DNA from: Neorhizobium petrolearium
Lineage (GTDB): Bacteria > Pseudomonadota > Alphaproteobacteria > Rhizobiales > Rhizobiaceae
Assembly (NCBI RefSeq): GCF_017873175.1
Contig: NZ_JAGGJW010000008.1
Span: 62,001 to 126,000 of the forward strand
DNA length: 64,000 nt
Reading direction: 5' to 3'
Shown here: positions 8,965-18,018 of the stretch, piece by piece
Layout of the letters: each line of letters begins with the position of its first letter
How positions within the stretch are numbered: the first letter of the stretch is position 1
Position numbers and translations under genes: made by a program
The notes under the pieces: generated by a model
Told to the model about the DNA's origin: nothing
The model's input: only the letters and a program-made list of their open reading frames with translations
The model's database searches: none

Positions 8965-9276
8965 TTATAGAAACTTCCTGAATTTCTCTTCCAGATCCTC
9001 CGGGTCTCCGTCGATCCGGAGGATTTTTTTGCGCGCAGTCTCGCCGGAAATGATCGAAATGGAGGATTTGGGAAGCCGGAACGTGTCGGCGATCAACAGG
9101 ATCAGCGCCTTGTTGGCCTTGCCGTCCTCGGGAACCGCCGTGACGCGCGCCTTCAGGAAAGCCTCACCGTCGGCCGCGATCTCAACGCCTTCGACAACAT
9201 TGCGATTTGCATTCGGCATCAGCCGGATTGCAAGCCTCAGGTGATCGGGATGCCTGCTGCAGGAGGTATTGTTCAC
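8965..9276 (-). CDS. DUF167 (YggU-like) family protein
   Basis: Small basic protein of 103 aa, family DUF167 (E. coli YggU relative), of unknown biochemical function. The landmarks are [15 protein letters not shown], the conserved loop of the family, and the [13 protein letters not shown] strand-helix. I chose the GTG at 9276, which overlaps the YggT stop as GTGA; a longer upstream extension in this frame is the out-of-frame YggT sequence. The yggT-yggU pairing is common in proteobacteria and suggests translational coupling. Confidence 0.88.
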   Translation of the reverse strand: MNNTSCSRHPDHLRLAIRLMPNANRNVVEGVEIAADGEAFLKARVTAVPEDGKANKALILLIADTFRLPKSSISIISGETARKKILRIDGDPEDLEEKFRKFL

Positions 9277-9563
9277 GCGAGCAGCGGATAGATCGACGTC
9301 CACATCAGCGAACGGATGAAGAAGATGATCAGGAGCAGGATCACCGGGGAAATATCGATGCCGCCGAGATCGGGCATGAAGCGGCGGATCGGGCGGAGCG
9401 CCGGCTCGGTCACGTTGTAGAGGAAGCGGCCGATCGCGTCCACGAACTGGTTTCGTGAATTGATGACATTGAAGGCATAGAGCCACGAGAAGATGGCGCT
9501 GGCGATCAGCACCCAAGTGTAAAGGTTCAAGGCCAAATCGATGGTCTGAAACAGGGCGAGCAT
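9273..9563 (-). CDS. YggT family membrane protein
   Basis: Integral membrane protein of 96 aa with two hydrophobic segments: about residues 10-30 ([20 protein letters not shown]) and 73-90 ([18 protein letters not shown]). The loop [19 protein letters not shown] is the YGGT-family signature (PxLRPIRRxxPxxxGxD). Family members are linked to osmotic tolerance and, in other phyla, to cell-division or photosystem assembly; the role here is not known. It is first of a two-gene minus-strand operon. Confidence 0.92.
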   Translation of the reverse strand: MLALFQTIDLALNLYTWVLIASAIFSWLYAFNVINSRNQFVDAIGRFLYNVTEPALRPIRRFMPDLGGIDISPVILLLIIFFIRSLMWTSIYPLLA

Positions 9564-9616
9564 TCACGTCTCCATTTCGTTATTGACAGACATGTAGACA
9601 TTGGCGAACTAACGGG

Positions 9617-9631
9617 CAAGTGCCGCACTTG
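9617..9631. promoter_or_regulatory. 15-bp palindrome upstream of MFS gene
   Basis: CAAGTGC-C-GCACTTG is a perfect inverted repeat in the divergent region between yggT and the MFS transporter, about 75 bp before the MFS start. It looks like an operator for a dimeric repressor, but no regulator gene is adjacent. Confidence 0.35.
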
Positions 9632-9704
9632 GGCCTCATCCAAATCATGTTTAACGGGGGACGGGGACGATACTGCTTTCCGGCTCCGCTGAAAGTGCTA
9701 TTAA

Positions 9705-10940
9705 ATGTCGATTTCCGCCTCGGGCGATCGGTTCGCCGCCTTCCGGCATTCATCCTATACGCGGTTTTTCTTCGCCCGCTTTCTTTCCGCCTTTTCGATC
9801 CAGATCGTCAGCGTCGCGGTTGGATGGCAAATGTACGACGAGACGCGCAATGCGCTCTATCTCGGCCTGATCGGGCTTTTCCAGTTCCTGCCGTCCTTGC
9901 TCCTGATCCTTGTCACCGGCTCGGTGGCCGATCGCTATAATCGCCGCGCCATCGTCGCCATCTGCATGGTGGTCGGAGCGCTCTGCGCCGGCGCTTTGTT
10001 GGCGCTGACCGTCACGCACACTTTTACACCCTGGCTGGTTTTCGCGATTCTGATCGTTTTCGGCATCGAACGCGCCTTCATGGGGCCGGCGGTGCAATCG
10101 CTCGGGCCGAATCTCGTGCCGGAAGAGGATCTGCCGAATGCGGTTGCCTGGAACTCCTCTTCCTGGCAGACGGCAGCGATCCTCGGCCCCGTGGTTGGCG
10201 GCCTGCTTTACGGCGCCAGTGCAGTCGCGGCCTACACCGTTGCCTTGGCCTTCCTGGTGCTGGCAGGCCTTTTCGTTTTCCTGATACCGAAACCGGCACA
10301 GAGGCGTGCCGCCAACAAGGTGAGCTGGGAGGAGATTCTTGCCGGCTTCCGCTTCATTTCCAGCGAAAAAATCGTGCTCGGTGCGATCTCGCTCGATCTC
10401 TTCGCGGTCCTGCTCGGCGGCGCGGTGGCGCTGATGCCAATCTTCGCGCGCGATATCCTGGAACTCGGCCCCTGGGGTCTCGGCATGCTGCGGGCAGCTC
10501 CGGGAGTTGGAGCGATCGTGGTGGCAATATATCTCGCCTTCCATCCGATCCGTCATAAGGCGGGCCTTGCCATGTTCATCGGCGTCGGGCTTTTCGGCGT
10601 CGGCACTCTGATGTTTGGCCTGTCGGTAACGCCCTGGCTTTCCATCTCGGCGCTCATGCTGATGGGGGCGTCCGACATGATCTCGGTCTATGTTCGCGAG
10701 ACCCTGATCGCGCTTTGGACGCCTGACGAGGTCCGAGGCCGCGTCAATGCCGTCAACATGGTTTTCGTCGGGGCGTCGAACGAGCTCGGGGAATTCCGCG
10801 CGGGCACCATGGCCTCGATCTTCGGCGCCGTGCCGGCTGTGGTCATCGGCGGCGTCGGCACGCTTGCGGTTGCGATCATCTGGTCGCTCAGTTTCCCGAG
10901 ACTCCGCAAGATCGACAGCCTGGAAGCACCGATGCGATAG
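9705..10940 (+). CDS. MFS transporter (EntS-like MFS_3 group)
   Basis: Twelve-segment inner-membrane secondary transporter of 411 aa. The N-terminal half carries FFFARFLSAFSIQIVSVAVGWQMYDETRN and the cytoplasmic motif A relative GSVADRYNRRAIV; the C-terminal half has the second copy around MFGLSVTP and DEVRGRVNAVNMVF. The sequence resembles the enterobactin-exporter (EntS) group, which includes many uncharacterised drug/siderophore effluxers. The substrate is unknown. The gene ends only 3 bp from the convergent glutamine amidotransferase. Confidence 0.9.
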   Translation: MSISASGDRFAAFRHSSYTRFFFARFLSAFSIQIVSVAVGWQMYDETRNALYLGLIGLFQFLPSLLLILVTGSVADRYNRRAIVAICMVVGALCAGALLALTVTHTFTPWLVFAILIVFGIERAFMGPAVQSLGPNLVPEEDLPNAVAWNSSSWQTAAILGPVVGGLLYGASAVAAYTVALAFLVLAGLFVFLIPKPAQRRAANKVSWEEILAGFRFISSEKIVLGAISLDLFAVLLGGAVALMPIFARDILELGPWGLGMLRAAPGVGAIVVAIYLAFHPIRHKAGLAMFIGVGLFGVGTLMFGLSVTPWLSISALMLMGASDMISVYVRETLIALWTPDEVRGRVNAVNMVFVGASNELGEFRAGTMASIFGAVPAVVIGGVGTLAVAIIWSLSFPRLRKIDSLEAPMR

Positions 10941-10943
10941 GAT

Positions 10944-11714
10944 TCAGCCGGTCTGCAGGGCCGGCTGGCGCACCGGCTTGCTCTTTCCCTCCGATGCAGC
11001 CGGACGATCGAAGACGATATCGAGGAAGTTCCAGAGCCATTCCTTCAACGGCGCGTCGAAGATCATCCGGCCCTCGAGATGCTCGCGGCCCTGCTGGGCG
11101 TTCGGCATGATGAAGCGATGTTCTCCATGCACGACCCAGCGCTGCATCATGGCGCGCGTCAGTTCCGCATGGAACTGCAGGCCCCAGGCGTTCTCGCCGT
11201 AGCGGATCGCCTGGTTCGGATAGGCATCACCTTCGGCCAAAAGCTGGACGCCGTGCGGAACGTCGAAACCTTCGCGGTGGAAATGGTAGACCATTTGAGG
11301 CCAGTGCGTCAGCAGGCGACCGTGCTCCGTCGGGCGCAAGGGATACCAGCCGATTTCGGTGAGACCGTCCTTGTCCGGCCCGACGCTGCCACCGAGGTGC
11401 CGGATCATCATCTGAGCGCCGAGACAGATACCAAGATAAGGCTTGTTTTCCTTGAGCGGCACGCCGATCCAGTTGATTTCGGTTTTCACGAAAGGGTCAG
11501 GATCGTTGGCACTCATCGGCCCGCCGAAGATCACGGCACCGGAATGGCCTGCCATGGTTTCGGGCAGGGGATCGCCCAGGACGGGGCGACGGATATCGAG
11601 CGGAAAACCCTTGTCGATCAGCATCTGGCCCACGCGGCCTGAGGAGGAGCGCTCCTGGTGCAGCACGATCAGCACGGGGAGCTTTCCGGTACGACGGGAA
11701 GGAAGCATCAGCAT
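10944..11714 (-). CDS. Class I glutamine amidotransferase domain protein
   Basis: Stand-alone GATase1 protein of 256 aa. The nucleophile is Cys97 in LGICLGAQ; the other triad members are His182 and Glu184 in LQFHAE. The family includes GMP-synthase-like amidotransferases and gamma-glutamyl hydrolases, so the acceptor cannot be inferred. The ATG at 11714 (MLMLPSRRTG) was chosen because it follows the terB stop by 11 bp; the open frame upstream only shadows terB. It is last in the hemC-hemD-mic60-hemY-terB transcription unit. Confidence 0.85.
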   Translation of the reverse strand: MLMLPSRRTGKLPVLIVLHQERSSSGRVGQMLIDKGFPLDIRRPVLGDPLPETMAGHSGAVIFGGPMSANDPDPFVKTEINWIGVPLKENKPYLGICLGAQMMIRHLGGSVGPDKDGLTEIGWYPLRPTEHGRLLTHWPQMVYHFHREGFDVPHGVQLLAEGDAYPNQAIRYGENAWGLQFHAELTRAMMQRWVVHGEHRFIMPNAQQGREHLEGRMIFDAPLKEWLWNFLDIVFDRPAASEGKSKPVRQPALQTG

Positions 11715-11725
11715 CTTGTATACCC

Positions 11726-12205
11726 TCAGTCTCCTCCCTGATCTCCTCCCGTTGCGCGCATCGCCGCCTGCTGGCGCTGCAGAACCCTGTCCCGCGCCGA
11801 GACGCCCAGAAGATCGGCGATCCTCCAGATCACGTGATCTTCGATCTCGCTTCGCTGACCGTCCGCATAGACGATATCCCAAAGAATGCCGAGGAGCTCG
11901 ACACGATCGTTCTCGTCGACGAGATATCGTCTAAGATCGGAAGTAAAACGATAATAGTCAACCGCCTCGCTGCCGGCCTGATGACCAATCTCGATCAGCG
12001 CCTTCAGTCGTTCCTCGCTGAGGTCGTAGCGCTCGCGCAGCAGGTTGCGGAACTTCTGCTGCTCCTCCTCCGAGACGTTGCCATCGGCTTCCATGACCTG
12101 GAAGCAGAGCGCGACGAAAGCGACCCGAGGATCGTCCGGCGCGAATTCCTGTGAGTGGTGCGGTGATGTGAGAGTGTGGAGAAAGGCCTGAATGCGGTCC
12201 AACAT
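11726..12205 (-). CDS. TerB family protein
   Basis: 159-aa soluble alpha-helical protein of the TerB/DjlA-N fold. The paired acidic motifs FQVMEADGNVSEEEQ and WDIVYADGQRSEIED are the metal-binding helix repeats of this fold. Although the family name refers to tellurite resistance, single-copy alphaproteobacterial members next to heme genes have no shown link to tellurite. The ribosome site is GAGGG before ATG. It lies 21 bp downstream of hemY in the same operon. Confidence 0.87.
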   Translation of the reverse strand: MLDRIQAFLHTLTSPHHSQEFAPDDPRVAFVALCFQVMEADGNVSEEEQQKFRNLLRERYDLSEERLKALIEIGHQAGSEAVDYYRFTSDLRRYLVDENDRVELLGILWDIVYADGQRSEIEDHVIWRIADLLGVSARDRVLQRQQAAMRATGGDQGGD

Positions 12206-12226
12206 CTATATTCAGGCCCTCGCTTT

Positions 12227-13846
12227 CTAAAAGAGCCGGAGCCTTGTCGGAGGCTGCGCGGCATCAGGATCTTTCACACCCGGATCATCTGGCGGACGGC
12301 CGAAAAAGGGAACCGGCTCCTCCTCACTTTCCGGCGATTTTCCAGCCTTTGAGGTCACATTCCCGGGAGCTGGTGTTTTTGCTGCAACAGCGATTTCTGT
12401 CTGCGGGGACTTTGCAGGTTCCGAGGAAGGGGAAACCGGTACGATGATCGGCTTGGACGGCTGTTCCACTCCTGTTTCCGGCCTGATTGCGGAAACAGGA
12501 GGCAGGCTGGCTATGGCTTCCTCAGCGGCGAGTGATCCTTCCTCGATCGGTCCTTCGAGCTGGCCGAACGGCGCCTTCCATTCGAATGCATCGAGCCGGC
12601 CGGTCACCGGCGAAAGCGGCAGCCACTTTTCCGAGACGAAGCCATCCGTGACCCAGGCGGGATCCCGCGGCGCCCGCAGCGCCTGCGCCATCCAGTGGCG
12701 AACACGTCCCTGATCTCCGGTCTCCGCCTCCTCGATATCGGCCAGCAGCAGATAGGCGGCCTCGCGGGAGTCCATGCGAGCGGCAGCCTCTGCCTTGGCG
12801 CGCGCCTTCCGGAATTCATGCGCGTCGAGCGCGGCCTGGGCCACGGCCAGAAGGGACTCGACATTGTTCGGGCGGAGTGCTTCCAACTTCTCGGCACGCT
12901 TCAGGCGATCAGTCGTGCTGTCGCCGCTGCGGGCGCGGACATAGGCGCGGGCAATGTCCGGATGCGGCCCGAGCTTCCAGACGCCTTCGAGAACAGTGGC
13001 AGCCTTGCGGACATTATCCTCGCGCAGCCAGGCCTTGGCGGCGATAACGGCGGCCGGCACGAGATCCTTGGCAAGCTTCAGGGCCGCCATGGCGTCGTCG
13101 CGGGCGCCTTTCGGGTCGCCCTCCAGCCGGTCGTCGGCCTTGGCGGTCAGCAGCACGGCCTTCCAGCGGTCGGCCTGGTTCTTGTCGATGACGCTTGCCG
13201 CGCGTTGCTGATCCAGCAGGCGGATCGCATCCTCCCACCGGCCGGCCTGGCTGCGGGATTCCAGCGTTGCCTGCGCCGCCCAGGGCAGGTAGGGAGCGTG
13301 TTCCACGGCCTTTTCGGCATATTGCCGTGCGGCCTCGTTGGCTCCCAACCTGCGGGCTTCCATGTAAAGGCCGCGCAGGCCGAGTTCGCGGGTCTCCGGA
13401 TCCTCGGCCATCTGCTCGAATTTCTGGCGCGCCTCGTCATGCTTGCCCTCGATGAGGGCGGTCTGGGCTTCGAGGAGGTGGATCAGTGGCTCCTGGTCGG
13501 CGCGCAGAAGGCCGCGGGTGCGGACACTCATCTTGCGGGCTAGCAACGCATTGCCCGCGCCGGCGGCGATCAGTCCCGTCGAAAGCGCCTGATAGCCGCG
13601 GTCGCGCTTGCGGGCGCGGAAATAGCGGCGGACGGAATAGGGCGAGGTCCAGATGACGCCGACGATCCACCAGAGAATCATCGCGGCTGCGACAAGCGCG
13701 ACGACCATGGTGGCGGCAACCATGATGCTCGTCTCGATCAGGTGGTCCTGCCAGGTGATGGAGATGAGACCCGGGCGATCGGCAAGCCAGGAGAAACCCC
13801 AGCCAAGGGCCAGCACGACAACGAGGAAAATGAGAAGTCTGATCAT
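12227..13846 (-). CDS. hemY: Heme biosynthesis-associated protein HemY (TPR)
   Basis: Inner-membrane protein of 539 aa, related to proteobacterial HemY encoded next to hemC/hemD (not the HemY protoporphyrinogen oxidase of Gram-positives). Two membrane segments are near the N-terminus (about 3-22 and 40-62), followed by the SPYSVRRYFRARKRDRGYQALSTGL region of the HemY_N domain and a long TPR solenoid (about 130-390). A Pro/Glu-rich, probably disordered tail ends in TRLRLF. The exact role in late heme synthesis is not established. The stop of mic60 and GAGG just before this ATG indicate coupling. Confidence 0.92.
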   Translation of the reverse strand: MIRLLIFLVVVLALGWGFSWLADRPGLISITWQDHLIETSIMVAATMVVALVAAAMILWWIVGVIWTSPYSVRRYFRARKRDRGYQALSTGLIAAGAGNALLARKMSVRTRGLLRADQEPLIHLLEAQTALIEGKHDEARQKFEQMAEDPETRELGLRGLYMEARRLGANEAARQYAEKAVEHAPYLPWAAQATLESRSQAGRWEDAIRLLDQQRAASVIDKNQADRWKAVLLTAKADDRLEGDPKGARDDAMAALKLAKDLVPAAVIAAKAWLREDNVRKAATVLEGVWKLGPHPDIARAYVRARSGDSTTDRLKRAEKLEALRPNNVESLLAVAQAALDAHEFRKARAKAEAAARMDSREAAYLLLADIEEAETGDQGRVRHWMAQALRAPRDPAWVTDGFVSEKWLPLSPVTGRLDAFEWKAPFGQLEGPIEEGSLAAEEAIASLPPVSAIRPETGVEQPSKPIIVPVSPSSEPAKSPQTEIAVAAKTPAPGNVTSKAGKSPESEEEPVPFFGRPPDDPGVKDPDAAQPPTRLRLF

Positions 13847-13854
13847 CTAGGGCC

Positions 13855-15102
13855 TCAGCCTTGAGTGCCGGCGACGGCGCGCGTCAACGTTCCGCCCACG
13901 AGATTTTCCACCTGAATGCGAGCATCGAGCTTCTGCTTGAAATCGCGCGAGACCACCTTTGCCGGCTCCGGCAGCGCGTCCCATTCGCGGGCGGAGGCCT
14001 GGAGGTTGCCGTTGCGCAGTCCTTCTTCCAGGCGGGCGACAATCGCCTCCGGTGTATCTCCCTGGACATCTCCGACGCGCCGCACCTTGACCACGGATAT
14101 CGCCGATGACAGAAGCCGGTCGACGATGCCCTGGTTCGGGTCCGGCTGGACGACGGCTTCCAGCATGGCATCGGCCATGCGTGGAAACTCGCGCTGCAGG
14201 TCGGCGCGGGAGGGTACTCCGCCCGCGGCAAATTTCTGGAGATCGGCAACCGCAGGATCATCGCCGGCAACGCTCGCAAAGGTCTGGAGTTCGGTCTCGA
14301 ACGACCCGCCGCGATCGATGGCCGCCTTCAAAGCCGCGGCGGCAATGGCGCGTGCAATTTGTTGTTCCGGGCCACGGTCATTGAGCCGGGTTTCAATTTC
14401 CTTGACCCGGTCTTCGACAGCCAGTCCGTTGCTTGCCGTCGATTCGATTGCCGAGCGCAGTGTGTCGACATCCGTCTTCATCGCGGCAAGCGCCTGTTCG
14501 GACACGCCGCCGACTGGAGCATTTGCCGAAGCTTCAAGGGCCGCGACGCGATCGGCAAGCGCCGTATCCGCAGCCGGCGAGGCCGGCCTGTCGCGAAGTG
14601 CCGCAACTTCCTGCCGCAGTTCTGCAAGTTCCGACGAGACGGGGGTCATGTCGACGGCCGGCGCACGTGTTTCCGCTGGCAGATAGCCGGCATATTGCAT
14701 GCTGCCGGCAAGGGCGAGTGCCACGATGCCGCCGAAAATTCCGGCCGCGACGAGGGTCGATGTGGCGGGGCTGGTGTGGGGATGCGGTGCAGGCGCCGGT
14801 TCCGGTTCCGGGGCTACGGTTGCGGATTTCGGCTCTTCCGGAATTTCGTCATCCTCGACGATCGGGGAACCCTCGGTGGCGGAGGGCGGCGCGACGGGTT
14901 CGTCCGTAATGTCGCCCTTTGCTTCCTGGGGCTCCACCGGTGTTTCCGAAGCTTCCGCGACCTGTTCAGCGGGCGTCACCGGTTCGTCGGTATCGTTACT
15001 GCGGACCGGCTCCGCGACTACATCCGATTCCTCGGCCGTCAGATCGATCGTGACCGGTTCTTTTTCTGCCTTCGACCGGCGGGGTGGTTTTTCCGATACC
15101 AT
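13855..15102 (-). CDS. Alphaproteobacterial mitofilin (Mic60) homologue
   Basis: Predicted inner-membrane protein of 415 aa. An acidic, Pro/Glu-rich N-terminus (about 1-113) is followed by a single membrane segment (about 115-135, TLVAAGIFGGIVALALAG), a coiled-coil stretch with SELAELRQEVAAL and VKEIETRLND, and a C-terminal mitofilin-type helical domain (FPRMADAMLEAVVQPD to REWDALPEPAKVVSRDF). Mitochondrial Mic60 shapes cristae junctions, and alphaproteobacterial homologues are encoded beside hem genes as here. I chose ATG 15102 (MVSEKPPRR), preceded by AGAGG, over ATG 15120, which lacks a ribosome site. Confidence 0.88.
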   Translation of the reverse strand: MVSEKPPRRSKAEKEPVTIDLTAEESDVVAEPVRSNDTDEPVTPAEQVAEASETPVEPQEAKGDITDEPVAPPSATEGSPIVEDDEIPEEPKSATVAPEPEPAPAPHPHTSPATSTLVAAGIFGGIVALALAGSMQYAGYLPAETRAPAVDMTPVSSELAELRQEVAALRDRPASPAADTALADRVAALEASANAPVGGVSEQALAAMKTDVDTLRSAIESTASNGLAVEDRVKEIETRLNDRGPEQQIARAIAAAALKAAIDRGGSFETELQTFASVAGDDPAVADLQKFAAGGVPSRADLQREFPRMADAMLEAVVQPDPNQGIVDRLLSSAISVVKVRRVGDVQGDTPEAIVARLEEGLRNGNLQASAREWDALPEPAKVVSRDFKQKLDARIQVENLVGGTLTRAVAGTQG

Positions 15103-15191
15103 CTCGACCTCTTTTTGCATGCGCTCACAGGAAATTAGTCGGTGGGTGAGTGGAAGGAAAGGGGCGGGCGGGATTTTGCCGCGGGCCGCGA

Positions 15192-15902
15192 CTAAAGAAG
15201 GGCAAGAAGCCCGTCTTCGTCAGGGTGATCAGCGATCTTGATGTTTCCATGAAATTCATAGGGCACGACCCCGGCGACGTTATCGCTGAGGCAGAGCATC
15301 CGCATGGCTGCCAGAGCCGCAGCGTGCGGCACTGCGAAATCAAAGAAGAGGCGCGCATTCTCACGGGAATAAAGAAGCACTGCGTCGGCCGGCGGATCGA
15401 GCAATGCATGCCGGATAGTGTCCTCATCAGAAGCTATAGGTGACATTTCGTAGATTTCCGCCGTCACAAAAGGCACCTTCCTCGCGTGCAATCCCTCCTC
15501 GAACTTCGACGAGCGCGGTTTTCCAGCCAGATAGAGGAGAGGAGCGGTGAACTCCGGCGCGTGGCTTGCAATCAGTTCGGCGAGTTCGGCTCCGGTGCCA
15601 GGACCAACACAGATGTTTTGGAAGCCCGCTTCTCCCGCCGCCCTGGCGGTGGCATCGCCCACGACATAGAGCGTTTCTTCGAGATAGGGGTTAAGGCGAT
15701 AGGCCAGGGCCGAAAGGACCCGAACGGCTTCGGCACTGGTCGCGGCAAGCGCTGCATGTGGTTTATCGAAGGCATCTTCCGCCAAGTCCGCGCGGTGCCG
15801 TGCTTTCGTGAGCGGCAGAAGAACCGGCTCATGGCCGAGGCTCCGCAGCCGTTCGGCTGTCCGGCGGGCAGAGTTTTCCGGGCGGGTGACGACGACCCGC
15901 AC
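15192..15902 (-). CDS. hemD: Uroporphyrinogen-III synthase
   Basis: Cytoplasmic enzyme that closes hydroxymethylbilane with D-ring inversion to uroporphyrinogen III. The 236-aa product starts VRVVVTRPENSARRTAERL, typical of HemD, and has the weakly conserved two-domain pattern (YVVGDATARAAGEAGF; DAVLLYSRENARLFF). The GTG at 15902 is preferred: it follows the hemC stop (15907) by 4 bp, and the open frame upstream only shadows hemC. HemD is among the most divergent heme enzymes, so context supports the call as much as motifs. Confidence 0.92.
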   Translation of the reverse strand: MRVVVTRPENSARRTAERLRSLGHEPVLLPLTKARHRADLAEDAFDKPHAALAATSAEAVRVLSALAYRLNPYLEETLYVVGDATARAAGEAGFQNICVGPGTGAELAELIASHAPEFTAPLLYLAGKPRSSKFEEGLHARKVPFVTAEIYEMSPIASDEDTIRHALLDPPADAVLLYSRENARLFFDFAVPHAAALAAMRMLCLSDNVAGVVPYEFHGNIKIADHPDEDGLLALL

Positions 15903-15906
15903 AGGC

Positions 15907-16836
15907 TCAGCTCCAGCCTTCGAAGAAATCGGTGCCTGCGGCCACGCGCACCGCTTCACCCGCCTTGCGGCCCAGCGTCTCGGCGTGCTCGCGTTGACCT
16001 TCCACCTCGATCGAGTGCTCCTTCCCGCCGTCCGGCGTCAGGATCAGGCCGGAGAATTTCATGTGATCTCCCTCGCAGACCGCATAACCGGCAATCGGCG
16101 TGCGACAGGATCCGTCCAGGGCTGCAAGGAATGCGCGTTCGCAGGAGACCGCGTCGTAGGTCGCCCGATCGTTGATCGCTTCCAGCAGAGTATCCATGCG
16201 GGCATCGCCGATGCGGCTTTCGACGCAGATCGCGCCTTGCGCCGGGGCAGGGGGAAAGTCGGCGGGGTCCAGCAGTTCGGTGACGACGCCTTCCTTGGCA
16301 AGGCGTTTCAGGCCGGCATAGGCGAGAAGGGTTGCATCGACCTGCCCCTCGCTCAGCTTACGCAAGCGCGTGTCGACGAGGCCGCGGAAGGTGATGACAT
16401 CGATGTCCGGCCGGATGCGACGGATCAGCGCCTGGCGGCGGAGGGATGATGATCCCACCGTGGCGCCGTCGGGCAATGCGGTCAAAGTTGATGCGGTTCG
16501 GCCGATGAAGGCGTCGCGGAAATCCTCCCGCGGCAGATAGGCGGCGAGCCGCAGATCGTCGGGCAGTTTGGTTGGCATGTCCTTGGAGGAATGCACCGCG
16601 AAATCGAGATCGCCGGAAAGAAGTTGCTCCTCCAGTTCCTGAGTGAAGAGGCCTTTGCCGCCGAACTCCGTCAGCGGCCGGTCGTTGATCCGGTCGCCGG
16701 TCGTTGACAGCACGACGATCTCGAACATCTCTTCCGGCAGGCCATGCGCGGCCATGAGCCGGGCGCGTGTTTCGTAGGCCTGGGCGAGCGCCAGCGGGCT
16801 GCCTCGCGTACCGATCCGGAAAGGTTTTGTTTGCAT
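15907..16836 (-). CDS. hemC: Hydroxymethylbilane synthase (porphobilinogen deaminase)
   Basis: Polymerises four porphobilinogens into hydroxymethylbilane. Landmarks: [28 protein letters not shown], the catalytic-site [17 protein letters not shown] and the dipyrromethane-cofactor loop [12 protein letters not shown] with Cys244. Length is 309 aa, normal. ATG 16836 (MQTKPFRIG) agrees with the usual rhizobial N-terminus; ATG 16845 is also possible. First gene of the minus-strand heme/mitofilin operon, divergent from tsaD. Confidence 0.96.
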   Translation of the reverse strand: MQTKPFRIGTRGSPLALAQAYETRARLMAAHGLPEEMFEIVVLSTTGDRINDRPLTEFGGKGLFTQELEEQLLSGDLDFAVHSSKDMPTKLPDDLRLAAYLPREDFRDAFIGRTASTLTALPDGATVGSSSLRRQALIRRIRPDIDVITFRGLVDTRLRKLSEGQVDATLLAYAGLKRLAKEGVVTELLDPADFPPAPAQGAICVESRIGDARMDTLLEAINDRATYDAVSCERAFLAALDGSCRTPIAGYAVCEGDHMKFSGLILTPDGGKEHSIEVEGQREHAETLGRKAGEAVRVAAGTDFFEGWS

Positions 16837-16889
16837 CCGCGTCATTCCGTTGTTACCGGAAGCTCTCGTAAACCTCTTTCTTCCGGCTC

Positions 16890-16917
16890 GCAATCAACGA
16901 TAGGCAATCAACGATAG
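16890..16917. repeat. 14-bp perfect tandem duplication in the hemC-tsaD intergenic region
   Basis: GCAATCAACGATAG occurs twice head-to-tail, ending 3 bp before the tsaD ATG. The second copy supplies part of the weak ribosome site (ATAGGG). It looks like a recent slippage duplication. Confidence 0.9.
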
Positions 16918-16920
16918 GGC

Positions 16921-18018
16921 ATGGCGACCTTTCTTCGCATCCTCGGCATCGAAACTAGCTGCGACGAGACCGCTGCGGCGGTGGTCGCGCGTCATGAGGA
17001 CGGCCGCGGCGAAATCCTTTCCGATGTCGTGCTGTCCCAACTCGATGAGCACAGCGTTTATGGCGGCGTGGTGCCGGAGATCGCGGCACGTGCCCATGTG
17101 GAGGCGTTGGACGGACTGGTCGAGGAGGCTCTTCACCGCGCCGATGTCTCGCTCGACGAGATCGATGCGGTTGCCGCGACCTCCGGGCCGGGCCTGATCG
17201 GCGGACTGATCGTCGGGCTGATGACGGCCAAGGCGATTGCACTCGCCGCCGGCAAGCCATTGCTCGCCATCAATCATCTCGAAGGCCACGCGCTGACGGC
17301 GCGTCTGACGGATGGCCTTTCGTTCCCCTACCTCATGCTGCTGGTATCCGGCGGTCATACGCAGCTCGTGCTGGTGCGCGGCGTCGGCGAATATGAGCGC
17401 TGGGGCACGACGATTGATGATGCGCTTGGCGAAGCCTTCGACAAGACGGCAAAGCTGCTCGGTCTGCCCTATCCCGGCGGGCCGGCCGTGGAAAAAGCCG
17501 CACAGGGCGGCGATCCGGACCGCTTCTCCCTTCCACGCCCGTTGGTCGGCGAGGCGCGGCTCGATTTTTCCTTCTCCGGCCTCAAGACTGCCGTGCGGCA
17601 GGCGGCGACCGAGATCGCTCCGCTTTCCGAACAGGATGTGGCCGATATCTGCGCCTCATTCCAGAAGGCGGTTTCCCGCACGCTGCGCGACCGTATCGGC
17701 CGCGGGCTGGCGCGTTTCAAGGAAGAATTCGCCAATCTCGACGTCGATCCGGCCCTGGTGGTGGCGGGAGGCGTCGCGGCCAATCAGGAAATCCGCCGCA
17801 CGCTGCAGGCGCTCTGCATCGAGAACGGTTTCCGCTTCATCGCACCGCCATTGAGGCTCTGCACCGATAATGCCGCGATGATCGCCTGGGCAGGCCTCGA
17901 ACGGCTGGCGGAGGATTTTCCGACTGATCCGCTCGATGTCGCGCCGCGCTCGCGCTGGCCGCTGGACAGGCAGGCTCAGACGCTCCTCGGTTCCGGCAAG
18001 CGGGGGGCCAAGGCATGA
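16921..18018 (+). CDS. tsaD: tRNA N6-adenosine threonylcarbamoyltransferase
   Basis: Transfers threonylcarbamoyl to A37 of ANN-decoding tRNAs, working with TsaB/TsaE (genes not in this window). Landmarks: [15 protein letters not shown], the metal-binding His119 and His123 in NHLEGHAL, the ASKHA-fold [11 protein letters not shown], and [12 protein letters not shown]. Length is 365 aa, normal for alphaproteobacteria. The stop overlaps the gpsA start (ATGA), so the two are translated in a coupled manner. Confidence 0.97.
   Translation: MATFLRILGIETSCDETAAAVVARHEDGRGEILSDVVLSQLDEHSVYGGVVPEIAARAHVEALDGLVEEALHRADVSLDEIDAVAATSGPGLIGGLIVGLMTAKAIALAAGKPLLAINHLEGHALTARLTDGLSFPYLMLLVSGGHTQLVLVRGVGEYERWGTTIDDALGEAFDKTAKLLGLPYPGGPAVEKAAQGGDPDRFSLPRPLVGEARLDFSFSGLKTAVRQAATEIAPLSEQDVADICASFQKAVSRTLRDRIGRGLARFKEEFANLDVDPALVVAGGVAANQEIRRTLQALCIENGFRFIAPPLRLCTDNAAMIAWAGLERLAEDFPTDPLDVAPRSRWPLDRQAQTLLGSGKRGAKA

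Noticed and set aside
11726-12205. Tellurite resistance determinant
   Set aside because: Only the TerB fold is present; none of TerC, TerD, TerE or TerZ is nearby, and the context is heme synthesis.
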